Part shown: positions 1-6,827 of the stretch, piece after piece | Layout of the letters: every line of letters starts with the position of its first letter | Numbering within the stretch: the first letter of the stretch is position 1 | NCBI GenBank assembly: GCA_013362835.1 | Contig: JABFVJ010000402.1 | Location: forward strand, 1-8,897 | Length of the DNA: 8,897 nucleotides | From: Nonomuraea sp. | GTDB lineage: Bacteria > Actinomycetota > Actinomycetes > Streptosporangiales > Streptosporangiaceae | Direction of reading: 5' to 3' | Made by a program: the position numbers and the translations under genes | Notes under the pieces: generated by a model | What the model was told of the DNA's origin: nothing | Seen by the model: only the letters and a program-made list of their open reading frames with translations | Databases searched by the model: none

Positions 1-495
1 GGCGTTCAGCGCCAGCACGGCGCCGTTGTGGGCGGCGGGCAGGCTCCCGGCCGCCACCGCGAGCCCTCCGGCCGCGACGGCGCAGGCCGGACGCGGCGGG
101 AGCGCCCTGATCGCCGACCCGACGAGTACGGACAGGCCCAGCGCCATCGCGGGGCCGGGTTCGTTCGGCAGGTCGGCGAGCCCGGCGGCCACGACGGCGA
201 CGGCCGCGACCGCCAGCCCCCCGACGGCCGCCCACAGCCGGTCCAGGCGGCGGACCAGCGCGAACCCGCACACGACGGCCCCCGCCACGCAGTCGAGCAC
301 CCACCGCGTGCCGCCCCAGCTGTCGGCGACCCGGACCGCCCAGAAGCCCAGCACGCCCGCGAACCCGGCCCCGAGCGCCACCTCCGCCGCGACCCGGCCC
401 CACCGCCGCCCCGCCACCCGGAACCGCCCACCGCGCACCTCGAAAAGGCCGGTGGGCGTGCTCGGGCGGGCGGTCGGCCGGTTTCCCACGTTCAC
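1..495 (-). CDS. Partial membrane protein, possibly sensor histidine kinase N-terminus
   Basis: An open frame of 165 codons runs leftward from a GTG at 495 off the window edge with no stop, so only the N-terminus is seen. After a basic cytoplasmic start (about residues 1-34) there are roughly five hydrophobic segments, near 35-54, 66-81, 88-106, 115-132 and 136-154, separated by short Arg-rich or polar turns such as VRRLDR. This layout resembles the membrane-sensor half of actinobacterial NarL-type histidine kinases, but the diagnostic H-box and ATPase domain would lie outside the window, so this is an inference. A second in-frame GTG at 489 is an alternative start. No Shine-Dalgarno sequence precedes either GTG. 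Codon use is of the usual high-GC third-position type, which supports real coding. It is divergent from the DUF418 gene. Confidence 0.65.
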   Translation of the reverse strand, partial: MNVGNRPTARPSTPTGLFEVRGGRFRVAGRRWGRVAAEVALGAGFAGVLGFWAVRVADSWGGTRWVLDCVAGAVVCGFALVRRLDRLWAAVGGLAVAAVAVVAAGLADLPNEPGPAMALGLSVLVGSAIRALPPRPACAVAAGGLAVAAGSLPAAHNGAVLALNA

Positions 496-531
496 GCGTT
501 CAGGCTAGGGACGCGCGCCGCGCGGCACACC
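496..531 (-). promoter_or_regulatory. Candidate leaderless promoter for the leftward membrane protein gene
   Basis: On the minus strand a TAGCCT hexamer (507 to 502), matching the TANNNT pattern of actinobacterial -10 elements, ends 6 nt before the GTG start at 495. No ribosome binding site lies between them. This spacing is what leaderless actinobacterial genes show, with transcription starting at or next to the start codon. The -35 position (around 525-531) holds only a weak GGTGTG-like sequence. The call rests on one hexamer and its spacing and is tentative. Confidence 0.3.
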
Positions 532-614
532 GGCCGAAAGTACGGTCGTCAGGCTGGCGAACCCTGCTTTCGACCCTCCCCGGCCCCCCGGCGGCCGCCG
601 CAGGATGAGGCCCC

Positions 615-1640
615 ATGCCCCAAGACGACACGCGGCACGGCCGCACGACGACCACGGCCGCCGCCCCCGGCCGGGCGCGCATCATCGCGCTCGACGTGGT
701 GCGCGGGTTCGCCCTGTGCGGGATCCTGCTCGCCAACATCCAGCCGATCTCCCACGTCGGCACCGCCCCGGTCATCCGCGCCCAGGCGGCGCTGGACGAC
801 GCGGCCGCCCACTGGCTGGGCCTGCTCGTCGAGCAGCGCTTCTTCCCGATCTTCTCGCTGCTGTTCGGCGTCGGCTTCTCGCTGCTGCTCGACTCGGCCG
901 GCGCGCGCGTCCCGAACCCCCGGGTGCTGCTGCTGCGCCGGCTCGCCGTCCTGCTCGGCATGGGCCTCGTCCACATGTTCCTGCTGTGGCGCGGCGACAT
1001 CCTGACCATTTACGCGATCGTCGGCCTGGTGGTGCTGCTGCCCTCGACGTGGTTGCCGCGCTGGGCCGTGGCCGGGCTCGCCGCCGCCCTCGTCGCCGTG
1101 GCGATGCTCGCCTTCGGCGGCGGCACCATGCTGGTCCCCGGCCTGTTCCTGCTGGGTTCCGCCCTGACCCGGTACGGCGTGATCGCCAGGATCGAGAGCT
1201 CCACCCGCGTACCGGCCCTCCTGGCCCTCGTGTTCGCTGCCGGAGCGGTCCCCGCCCTCGCCTGGCAGACGGGAGCCGCCGCCGTCCCCGCGTCGATGGC
1301 GGTGTCCGGCCTGCTCATGGCCGGTCTGTACGTCTGCGTCCTGCTCGTCCTGCTCAGAACCCCGGTACGCCCGGCGTTGCGCGCCGTCTTCGCCCCGCTG
1401 GGCCGCATGGCGCTGACCAACTACCTGACCGCGACGGTCCTGGTCCTGGTGCTCGGCAAGGCGGTCGGCGGCCGGCCGGAGGACTGGTCGCCGCCGACGA
1501 TCCTGGGGATGGCCGCCGCCATCCTGGCCGTCCAGTGGGCGTGGTCCACCCTGTGGCTGCGCCGGTACCGCTTCGGCCCGCTGGAGTGGCTGTGGCGCTG
1601 GGCCACCTGGGGCCGCCGCCCCTCACAGCGGCCGCTATGA
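615..1640 (+). CDS. DUF418 (YeiB-like) integral membrane protein
   Basis: This 341-residue polytopic membrane protein shows the hallmarks of the DUF418/YeiB family. The N-terminal segment [19 protein letters not shown] (about residues 24-42) is followed by [17 protein letters not shown] (76-92), then [13 protein letters not shown] (108-120) and [12 protein letters not shown] (127-138). Near the C-terminus are GRMALTNYL and the closing signature [15 protein letters not shown] (318-332). The family is predicted to be transporter- or acyltransferase-like and its biochemical role is unsettled, so no substrate is assigned. At 341 residues it is shorter than the roughly 380-400 usual for the family, with the reduction apparently in the middle. 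The ATG at 615 is preceded by GGATGAGG with GAGG 4 nt upstream. It is convergent with frlC, whose stop overlaps its own. Nothing links it functionally to the ketosamine genes. Confidence 0.88.
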   Translation: MPQDDTRHGRTTTTAAAPGRARIIALDVVRGFALCGILLANIQPISHVGTAPVIRAQAALDDAAAHWLGLLVEQRFFPIFSLLFGVGFSLLLDSAGARVPNPRVLLLRRLAVLLGMGLVHMFLLWRGDILTIYAIVGLVVLLPSTWLPRWAVAGLAAALVAVAMLAFGGGTMLVPGLFLLGSALTRYGVIARIESSTRVPALLALVFAAGAVPALAWQTGAAAVPASMAVSGLLMAGLYVCVLLVLLRTPVRPALRAVFAPLGRMALTNYLTATVLVLVLGKAVGGRPEDWSPPTILGMAAAILAVQWAWSTLWLRRYRFGPLEWLWRWATWGRRPSQRPL

Positions 1641-2480
1641 GGGAAGCGCCGCCCGTACGGAGGCCAGGCAGCGCTCCACCACGGGACGCGGGTCGAAGGC
1701 GTAGTCGCCGGCCCCGAACAGCTCGAACGTCATCGCCCCCCGGTACCCCCTGCGCTCCAGCGCGGCCAGGTACTCCGCGAGCGGCAGCTCGCCGTCGCCC
1801 CAGGCCAGGTGCCCGGTGGGGGAGCCGTCGACGAGGTGCACGTGCCTGACCCGGTCGCCGAGCGCGTCGAAGTAGTCGTCCACGCTCTCCCCGGCCGCCG
1901 CCATGGCGACCGTGTCGAGCACCGCGCCGAGGTTGGGCGCGCCGACCTCGTCGATCATCCGGGCGAGCGTGGGCGCGTCGTCGACCAGGTTCGACTCCAC
2001 CCGCTGCAACGCCTCCAGCACGCAGGACACGCCGAGCGTCCCGGCGTACGCGCAGATCTCGCCGATCGCGTCGGCCGAGCGCCGCCAGGCATCGGCGACC
2101 GGCTCGTCCTCGAAGCCGCGCCCGGGGGTCAGCAGCAGCAGCTCGGCCCCGAGCTCGGCGGCCAGTTCGGCGGCCCGCCGGAACATCGCCACGCTCTCGG
2201 CCCGCAGCCAGGTCGAAGGGGAGGCCAGGTTGACCGGGTAGGCGACCTGCTCGGGCGTGAGGCAGCGGACGCCGAGCCCGCGCGACTCGGCGCGGCGGCG
2301 GATCGACCGCGCCTCGGCGTCGCTCAGGCGCGGGACGTGCAGCTGCGGCGCGACGCCCCACAGCTCCAGGTGCTCGCGCCCGAGGTCGGCGGCGTCGTCG
2401 AGGAACCGGTCGAACGGCAGGTGCTGGTAGGAGAAGTTCGATCCGGTGATCTGCTGGAGCGAGAGCGACATCAGGCTCAC
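1635..2480 (-). CDS. frlC: FrlC-like sugar isomerase/epimerase (probable fructoselysine/psicoselysine 3-epimerase)
   Basis: This 281-residue protein belongs to the xylose isomerase-like TIM-barrel (AP endonuclease 2) superfamily. The four metal-ligand positions known from the related D-tagatose/psicose 3-epimerases can all be placed: E156 in VLEAL, D189 in VLDT, H215 in RHVHLVD and E253 in FELF. Compared with remembered E. coli FrlC, the N-terminal pattern of H-x-LP, DAADLG and LELWG, the ESN-V segment after the first Glu, and [12 protein letters not shown] all correspond. FrlC interconverts fructoselysine and psicoselysine, and its place beside FrlB and FrlD homologues supports the same class of reaction here. 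The GTG start at 2480 overlaps the upstream permease stop in GTGA, indicating translational coupling; an in-frame ATG at 2471 is an alternative start. It is the last gene of the transporter operon. A different sugar epimerase specificity cannot be excluded. Confidence 0.78.
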   Translation of the reverse strand: MSLMSLSLQQITGSNFSYQHLPFDRFLDDAADLGREHLELWGVAPQLHVPRLSDAEARSIRRRAESRGLGVRCLTPEQVAYPVNLASPSTWLRAESVAMFRRAAELAAELGAELLLLTPGRGFEDEPVADAWRRSADAIGEICAYAGTLGVSCVLEALQRVESNLVDDAPTLARMIDEVGAPNLGAVLDTVAMAAAGESVDDYFDALGDRVRHVHLVDGSPTGHLAWGDGELPLAEYLAALERRGYRGAMTFELFGAGDYAFDPRPVVERCLASVRAALPS

Positions 2481-3313
2481 TTTCCGACCCCGTCAGCGAG
2501 GCCTTTCACGATGTGACGCTGGCCGAGGAAGAACAGCAGCACCACGGGCAGCGCCGCGATCACCATGCCGGCGAAGACGACGGGGAAGTCGGTGCCGTGC
2601 TTGCTCATCAGGCTCGTCAGGCCGACCGGGAGCGTCTGCACGCCGGCGCCGCTGGTGAACACCATCGCGAACAGGTACTCGTTCCAGGCGAACAGGATGT
2701 GCAGCAGCACGGTCGAGGTGATGATCGGCTTGCACATCGGCAGGATGATCCGCCAGAACGCGGTCCACCTGCTGCACCCGTCCATCTCGGCGGCCTCGTC
2801 CACCTCGCGCGGCAGGTCGATCATGTACGCCCGGATGAGGAACGTCGTGAACGGGATCCGGAAGGCGGTGTAGAGGATCAGCAGCGCCCAGAAGCTGTTG
2901 TACAGCCCCATGGCCTGGAACATCTTCACCAGCGGCACGAGCGCCACGGTCGGCGCGAGCATGAGCCCGCCCAGGATGCCCATGGACACGATCTTGGGGA
3001 ACGGGATGTTCACCCGGGTGAGCCCGTACGCCGCCCACGCGCTGATGAACACGGTGGCGGCCGTCGAGGTGAGCGTGACCAGCACGCTCGTCGTCAGGTA
3101 GTCGCTCACCCCCCGGTTCCACGCCTTCTGGTAGCTCTCGAAGCTCCAGCTCGACGGCAGCGCGAACGGGTTGTCGAACAGCTCGGTGTTCGTCTTGAAC
3201 CCGTTGAGCACCATCCACAGCAGGGGATAGAGCACGACCACCGCGAGGCAGAGCAGGAACGCCCAGAGGAACACCCGCGCGATCACGCCGAGAAAGCCGC
3301 GGCGAGTCACCAT
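2477..3313 (-). CDS. ABC transporter permease, MalG-like (CUT1 family)
   Basis: This 278-residue inner-membrane permease has about six hydrophobic segments. It carries the cytoplasmic EAA loop that docks the ATPase: EVDEAAEMDG at 170-179, followed by RIILPMCKP. The short N-terminus, a first membrane helix near 13-37 and a periplasmic stretch with the FESYQKAW pattern are typical of the MalG-type subunit of carbohydrate importers. It is the second permease of a heterodimeric pair. Its ATG at 3313 overlaps the stop of the first permease gene by 7 nt. A GTG at 3310 would make a GTGA overlap and is an equally plausible start. GAAGG lies just upstream. Its stop in turn overlaps the frlC start by 4 nt. 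The likely cargo is a glycated amine, inferred from the neighbouring catabolic genes; the permease sequence itself does not reveal the substrate. Confidence 0.9.
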   Translation of the reverse strand: MVTRRGFLGVIARVFLWAFLLCLAVVVLYPLLWMVLNGFKTNTELFDNPFALPSSWSFESYQKAWNRGVSDYLTTSVLVTLTSTAATVFISAWAAYGLTRVNIPFPKIVSMGILGGLMLAPTVALVPLVKMFQAMGLYNSFWALLILYTAFRIPFTTFLIRAYMIDLPREVDEAAEMDGCSRWTAFWRIILPMCKPIITSTVLLHILFAWNEYLFAMVFTSGAGVQTLPVGLTSLMSKHGTDFPVVFAGMVIAALPVVLLFFLGQRHIVKGLADGVGK

Positions 3314-4194
3314 TCCACCCTTCTTCTACGGGTGACCCACATCTGTCCGACGGCGATGCCGAGCGTGATGATGAAGATCACCGTCGCGATGGCGGCGGCG
3401 TAGCCGAAGTTGTTGCGTACGAAACCGCTGCGGTAGAGCCAGGTGCCGAGCACCTGGCTGGAGTTGTCGGGGCCGCCGCTCGTCATCACCATGACCTCGT
3501 TGAACACCTGGAAGGCGCCCGAGATGGTGACCATCATCATCAGCCCGGTCATCTCGCGGACGAGCGGGACCGTGATGCTGAAGAAGCGGCGGACCGGGCC
3601 GGTGCCGTCGATGGCGGCGGCGCCGTAGATCTCCCGGGGGATGCGCTGGATCGCGACCGCGAACAGCAGCGTCGAGTAGCCGAAGCCCTGCCACTGGCTC
3701 ATCGCGATGATCGCCGACATGGCCGTGCTCTCCTGGCCCAGCCACGCCTGGGCCAGGCTGTCCAGGCCGACGCCTCTGAGCAGGTGGTTGAGCGGGCCGA
3801 GGTTGGGCTCGTAGATGAAGTAGAAGAGCAGGCCGGCGACGGTCATCGAGATCGCCGACGGGATGAAGTAGACCGCCCGCAGGCCGCGCTGCCACCGCTC
3901 GCTCCGGACGCCCTCGATCAGCGCGGCCAGCAGCAGCGCGCCGAACACCTGGAAGACGATCGAGACCACCGCGTACAGGACGTTGTTGCCCAGCGAGGAC
4001 CAGAAGACCGGGTCGTCGATCAGCTTGGCGTAGTTGTCGAGCCCGACGTACTCCTGGGTGCCGCTGTAGATGTCCCACTTGAGCGTGCTGAACTGGAAGT
4101 TCTGCACGAGCGGCAGGTAGACGAACACCACGACCAGCGCGAGCGCGGGGGCGACCCACGCCAGGCCGAGTGCCCGTTGACGGATGGCACGCAC
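3307..4194 (-). CDS. ABC transporter permease, MalF-like (CUT1 family)
   Basis: This 295-residue protein has about six membrane segments. The first is near residues 11-30, after a short basic N-terminus, and the last is near 266-285. The EAA motif EIYGAAAIDGTGPVRRFF (188-205) followed by ITVPLV is the ATPase-docking loop of the MalF-type subunit in binding-protein-dependent sugar importers. The TSGGPDNSSQVLGTWLY segment (238-254) is also characteristic. The start is GTG at 4194, with AGGGAG 5 nt upstream, 13 nt after the stop of the binding-protein gene. It pairs with the downstream MalG-like permease, whose start overlaps its end. It lacks the long N-terminal extension of enteric MalF, as is usual in actinobacteria. 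Substrate is inferred from context only. Confidence 0.9.
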   Translation of the reverse strand: MRAIRQRALGLAWVAPALALVVVFVYLPLVQNFQFSTLKWDIYSGTQEYVGLDNYAKLIDDPVFWSSLGNNVLYAVVSIVFQVFGALLLAALIEGVRSERWQRGLRAVYFIPSAISMTVAGLLFYFIYEPNLGPLNHLLRGVGLDSLAQAWLGQESTAMSAIIAMSQWQGFGYSTLLFAVAIQRIPREIYGAAAIDGTGPVRRFFSITVPLVREMTGLMMMVTISGAFQVFNEVMVMTSGGPDNSSQVLGTWLYRSGFVRNNFGYAAAIATVIFIITLGIAVGQMWVTRRRRVEW

Positions 4195-4207
4195 TGACGC
4201 TCCCTGC

Positions 4208-5530
4208 CTACTTGGCCGACTCCGAGGCTTCGCGGACGCTCGCCAGCACCTTGTCGGGGGTGGAGCCGCCGCTGATCAGCGCCTCGCCGCCGGCCAGCCA
4301 CGCGTCGGCGACCTCGGGCACGGTGACCGTGTCGAGCCAGGCGGCCAGGCGCGGGGCCTTGTTGACCTGCTCCATGCCCTCGTAGACGGCCTTGCTGGAG
4401 GTCTCGGGGCTGACGGCGCCGACGACCGTGCTCGGCTGCCCGTACGGCGGCGCCGACAGCGTCTTGGCGTTCGCCGCTGAGGTCACGAACTTCATGAAGT
4501 CGACCGCCAGCGCGACCCTCGGCGACCTGGCGTTGACGAGGTAGCCCTCGGGCGCGCCCTCGATGGTCTTCGGGTCACCGGCCGCGCCCTGCGGGACCGG
4601 GAGCTGGAAGATGCCGAAGTCGTCCGGCTTCAGCCCGCTCTTGTCGGTGGCGTTGTCGAACTCCAGGACCTCCTGGTAGTACATCGCCGCCTTGCCGTCG
4701 TGCAGGGCCTGCTGCGCCGAGCTGTAGAGCACGCCGTTGGTGCCCTTGCCGGTGTTCGTGCAGGTGTCGACCAGGGTCTTGAACTGGGTCAGCGACTTGA
4801 CGTAGCCCGGGTCGTCGAGGGTGGCCGTCTTCGGGCTGAAGTCGGCCTGCAGCTTGTCGGCCGGGACGTTGTAGGCGAAGAGCTGCTGCAGGTAGTGCAG
4901 CGCGGGCCAGCCGTCCTTGTTGCCGAAGGCGATGGGCTCGTAGCCCGCCTTGCGCAGCGCGCCGCAGCTCGACACCAGTTCCTCGAACGTGGTGGGCACC
5001 TTGACGCCGGCCTTGTCGAACGCGGTCCTGTTGTAGCCCATGAACTTGCCGTTGCCGTACAGCGGGATGCCGTAGTACTTGCCGTCGTAGGCGAAGGCCG
5101 ACAGCGAGCCGGGGCTGAACGTCTTGCCCCACTCGGTGTCCGGGCCGATCACCTTGCTCAGGTCGGCGGCGCGCCCGCCGCGCACGAAGTTCTCCGCCCA
5201 GTTGCCGCTCCACGTGAAGAAGATGTCGGGCAGCGCGTCGGAGGCGGTGAGCGTCTTGGTCTTGTCCTTGATGCTCTGGTCGGTCTCCTGGATGAGCTCG
5301 ACCTTCACGCCGGGGTGCTGCTTCTGGTACGCGGCGGCGATGTCCTCGAAGTAGGGCTGCAGCGGTTCACCGGCGAACTTGGTGAGGATGCTCAGCGTGC
5401 CGGAGAAGTCGGGCGTCGCGGACAGGTCGGCCACGGGGGCCTGGGCCGTTCCGTCGCCGCCGCCGGAACAGCCTGCCAGGGCGAGCGTCCCGAGGAGTGC
5501 CGCGAACGACGTCAGTGCGCGAGGGCGCAT
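4208..5530 (-). CDS. ABC transporter solute-binding lipoprotein (probable glycated-amine or sugar binding)
   Basis: This 440-residue extracellular binding protein begins with a type II signal peptide. MRPRALTSFAALLG is followed by the lipobox LAGC, giving Cys21 as the lipidated residue, and then a Gly/Ser-rich linker. The mature part has the family-1/8 binding-protein pattern: a SILTKFAGEPLQPYFEDIAAAY opening segment, YQKQHPGVKVE, LPDIFFTW, YYGIPLYGNGK and YNRTAFDKAGV. The ATG at 5530 has AAGGA at 5540-5536, 5 nt upstream. The frame stays open upstream to 5740, but that would put 70 non-signal residues before an excellent lipoprotein leader, so the short start is preferred. It heads the leftward operon with both permeases and frlC. 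By analogy with Bacillus subtilis FrlO it should capture ketosamines outside the membrane, which is an inference from context. Confidence 0.92.
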   Translation of the reverse strand: MRPRALTSFAALLGTLALAGCSGGGDGTAQAPVADLSATPDFSGTLSILTKFAGEPLQPYFEDIAAAYQKQHPGVKVELIQETDQSIKDKTKTLTASDALPDIFFTWSGNWAENFVRGGRAADLSKVIGPDTEWGKTFSPGSLSAFAYDGKYYGIPLYGNGKFMGYNRTAFDKAGVKVPTTFEELVSSCGALRKAGYEPIAFGNKDGWPALHYLQQLFAYNVPADKLQADFSPKTATLDDPGYVKSLTQFKTLVDTCTNTGKGTNGVLYSSAQQALHDGKAAMYYQEVLEFDNATDKSGLKPDDFGIFQLPVPQGAAGDPKTIEGAPEGYLVNARSPRVALAVDFMKFVTSAANAKTLSAPPYGQPSTVVGAVSPETSSKAVYEGMEQVNKAPRLAAWLDTVTVPEVADAWLAGGEALISGGSTPDKVLASVREASESAK

Positions 5531-5591
5531 GGGCTTCCTTTCTCTCGGAGGGAGAGGGGGACCTGCCGGTCCGCTGTGGGGGTGTTGGCTG

Positions 5592-5624
5592 ACTGTACAG
5601 AGGAACTGATACCGGTACCAGAGC
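5592..5624 (-). promoter_or_regulatory. Candidate promoter of the transporter-frlC operon
   Basis: Reading leftward, TACAGT (5597 to 5592) matches the TANNNT form of a -10 element and would start transcription near 5585, about 55 nt before the ATG at 5530. The -35 position shows no good TTGACA match and falls inside operator 1. A repressor bound there would therefore cover the core promoter. An alternative pairing is TTGGTT at 5635-5630 with TATCAG. The element is weak by sequence and the assignment is tentative. Confidence 0.35.
5606..5621. promoter_or_regulatory. Operator 1, LacI-family palindrome beside the transporter operon
   Basis: CTGATACCGGTACCAG is a 16-bp inverted repeat centred on a CpG between 5613 and 5614, with one mismatched pair (5609/5618). 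It differs by a single base from the perfect 14-bp core at 5754-5767. CpG-centred palindromes of this kind are typical LacI-family operators. It lies just upstream of the candidate -10 of the binding-protein gene. Binding by the LacI-family protein encoded at 7792-8883 is inferred. Confidence 0.75.
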
Positions 5625-5713
5625 AGGAACCAAGATTTTCTTTTCTTTGCCGCCGGAGGGCGGGTTTTCCTCGGCGTAAGAGCAGTTCCAGGCGGGTTCT
5701 CGCAGGTGGGGTG

Positions 5714-5743
5714 TTGACGCGGGATCGAATCCTGTGCCACCGT
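5714..5743 (+). promoter_or_regulatory. Candidate promoter of the frlB-frlD-lacI operon
   Basis: TTGACG at 5714-5719 is a strong match to the -35 consensus. With an 18-nt spacer it is followed by CACCGT at 5738-5743, a weaker -10 that keeps the A and the final T of TANNNT. Transcription would begin near 5750, placing operator 2 at roughly +4 to +17, where a bound repressor would block initiation or escape. Confidence 0.45.
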
Positions 5744-5753
5744 GACCTCCGCG

Positions 5754-5767
5754 TGATACCGGTATCA
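5754..5767. promoter_or_regulatory. Operator 2, perfect LacI-family palindrome beside frlB
   Basis: TGATACCGGTATCA is a perfect 14-bp palindrome centred on a CpG between 5760 and 5761. The flanking pairs 5752/5769 and 5751/5770 are also complementary, with only 5753/5768 mismatched, so symmetry extends over 20 bp. It lies 48 bp before the frlB ATG and just after the candidate transcription start. Together with operator 1 it is the most likely target of the LacI-family regulator of this locus. Confidence 0.82.
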
Positions 5768-5815
5768 GGCCGCTGAGCGGCGCCGGCCCGCAAGCATTCC
5801 CGAAAGGACGCGAAG

Positions 5816-6817
5816 ATGCTCGGATTCAACGAGCCGGAATTCCTGTCGCAGCTGGCCAGCACGGTGGCCCTGCGCCCGCAGATCGAGGAGCTCGTCGACC
5901 GGCTCGTCGACCGGGGGTTCGACACCCTCCTGCTCGTCGGCGCCGGCGGCACGTACGCCCAGATGTGGCCCTACGAGCACCTGGCCAGGCGCGCCTCGAC
6001 GCTCGACGTCCGGGCCGCGATAGCCGCCGAGCTGGTCGTCTCCGGCGACGCCCGCCTCGGCGAGCGCACGGTCGCGATCTTCACCTCGGTCTCCGGCACC
6101 ACCGAGGACAGCCTGCGCGCGATCGAGTACGTCAAGGACAAGGGCGCCTACACGATCGGCTTCACCGGCTACCCCGACTCGCCGATCGCCAAGGCCGTCG
6201 ACGCCGTGCTCGTCTCAGAGCCGAAGGCGTGGCCGTTCGACCAGCAGATGTTGCTGTTCGTGGGCCGCCTGCTCGCCCGCCGCGGCGAGTTCGACGGCTA
6301 CGAGAAGCTCGCGGACGAGCTGGCCGGGCTGCCCCAGGTCATGCTCAAGGTCGCCGAGCAGGCCGAGCCGGTCGCCGCCGCGTTCGCCGACGCGCACAAG
6401 GACACCGACTTCCACTTCCTCATCGGCGGCGGCAACCTGTGGGGATTCACGTACCTGTACTCGATGTGCATCCTTGAGGAGATGCAGTGGCTGCGCACCA
6501 CCCGCGTGCACAGCGCCGAGTTCTTCCACGGCTCGCTGGAGCTGCTGGAAGAGGACACCAGCGTGATCATCTTCCAGGGCGAGGACGAGACCCGCCCGCT
6601 CACCGACCGCGCCGAGGCGTTCGCCAAGCGGATCTCCAAGGACGTCACCGTCTTCGACACCCGCGACTACCCGCTCGACGGCATCAGCCCCGAGTTCCGC
6701 GGCCTGCTCGCCCCGATCGTGCTCGACACCGTGATGGGCCGGGTCAGCAAGCACCTGGAGCGGGTCCGCGACCACTCGCTCGACCTGCGCCGCTACTACC
6801 GGGTCATGGACTACTAG
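5816..6817 (+). CDS. frlB: FrlB-like SIS-domain protein, probable ketosamine-6-phosphate deglycase
   Basis: This 333-residue cytosolic protein has two sugar isomerase (SIS) domains, about 20-160 and 185-320. The first contains LLLVGAGGTYAQM (38-50) and IFTSVSGTTEDSL (88-100), the usual phosphosugar-binding loops. In the second, E222 and H238 are 16 residues apart, in LEEMQW and AEFFHGSLE. This matches the spacing of the catalytic Glu and His of FraB (E214/H230, recalled) and the equivalent residues in remembered E. coli FrlB (LME to SGEFRHGPLE). The C-terminus RRYYRVMDY parallels FrlB RRYYGGLVEY. FrlB converts fructoselysine 6-phosphate to glucose 6-phosphate and lysine; the same reaction type on some 6-phospho-ketosamine is likely here. 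AAAGGA lies 7 nt before the ATG. It is first in the frlB-frlD-lacI unit. An AgaS/GlmS-like isomerase role is less likely given the kinase and epimerase neighbours. Confidence 0.82.
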   Translation: MLGFNEPEFLSQLASTVALRPQIEELVDRLVDRGFDTLLLVGAGGTYAQMWPYEHLARRASTLDVRAAIAAELVVSGDARLGERTVAIFTSVSGTTEDSLRAIEYVKDKGAYTIGFTGYPDSPIAKAVDAVLVSEPKAWPFDQQMLLFVGRLLARRGEFDGYEKLADELAGLPQVMLKVAEQAEPVAAAFADAHKDTDFHFLIGGGNLWGFTYLYSMCILEEMQWLRTTRVHSAEFFHGSLELLEEDTSVIIFQGEDETRPLTDRAEAFAKRISKDVTVFDTRDYPLDGISPEFRGLLAPIVLDTVMGRVSKHLERVRDHSLDLRRYYRVMDY

Positions 6818-6827
6818 GCCACCGCCT

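Larger units (their letters stand above)
5531..5815. promoter_or_regulatory. Divergent control region between the transporter and frlB operons
   Basis: These 285 bp separate the start codons of the binding-protein gene and frlB. They hold two LacI-type palindromes, a candidate promoter for each direction and an A/T-rich tract at 5633-5648 (GATTTTCTTTTCTTTG on the plus strand). That tract stands out in this GC-rich sequence and may aid DNA bending or RNA polymerase binding. There are also short weak inverted repeats at 5559-5572 and 5650-5663. No small gene is convincing here. Confidence 0.75.

Noticed and set aside
28..1005. Plus-strand frame across the left edge and the DUF418 start
   Set aside because: It is Arg/Pro/Ala-rich with no motif. 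The minus-strand frame (495 to 1) gives a sensible hydrophobic protein, and the DUF418 frame explains the rest.
605..1849. Long plus-strand frame overlapping the DUF418 gene
   Set aside because: The translation is an Arg/Pro/Ala-rich low-complexity product typical of a shifted frame in GC-rich DNA, and the overlapping frame encodes a recognisable membrane family.
2513..3403. Plus-strand frame opposite the MalG-like permease
   Set aside because: It is His/Glu/Arg/Gln-rich low-complexity sequence, as expected from the complement of a hydrophobic membrane protein gene.
5559..5572. GGACC-TGCC-GGTCC inverted repeat in the binding-protein leader
   Set aside because: A 5-bp stem is common by chance at this GC content and is not placed to mask the ribosome binding site.
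5650..5668. CCGCC-GGAG-GGCGG followed by GTTTT, resembling a small terminator
   Set aside because: The stem is only 5 bp, the T-run is short and there is no gene end nearby to terminate. It is probably chance in a GC-rich spacer.
5531..5740. Upstream extension of the binding-protein frame to a start at 5740
   Set aside because: It would bury a textbook lipoprotein signal peptide 70 residues inside the protein and would run across operator 1 and the likely promoter. The ATG at 5530 has a good ribosome binding site.
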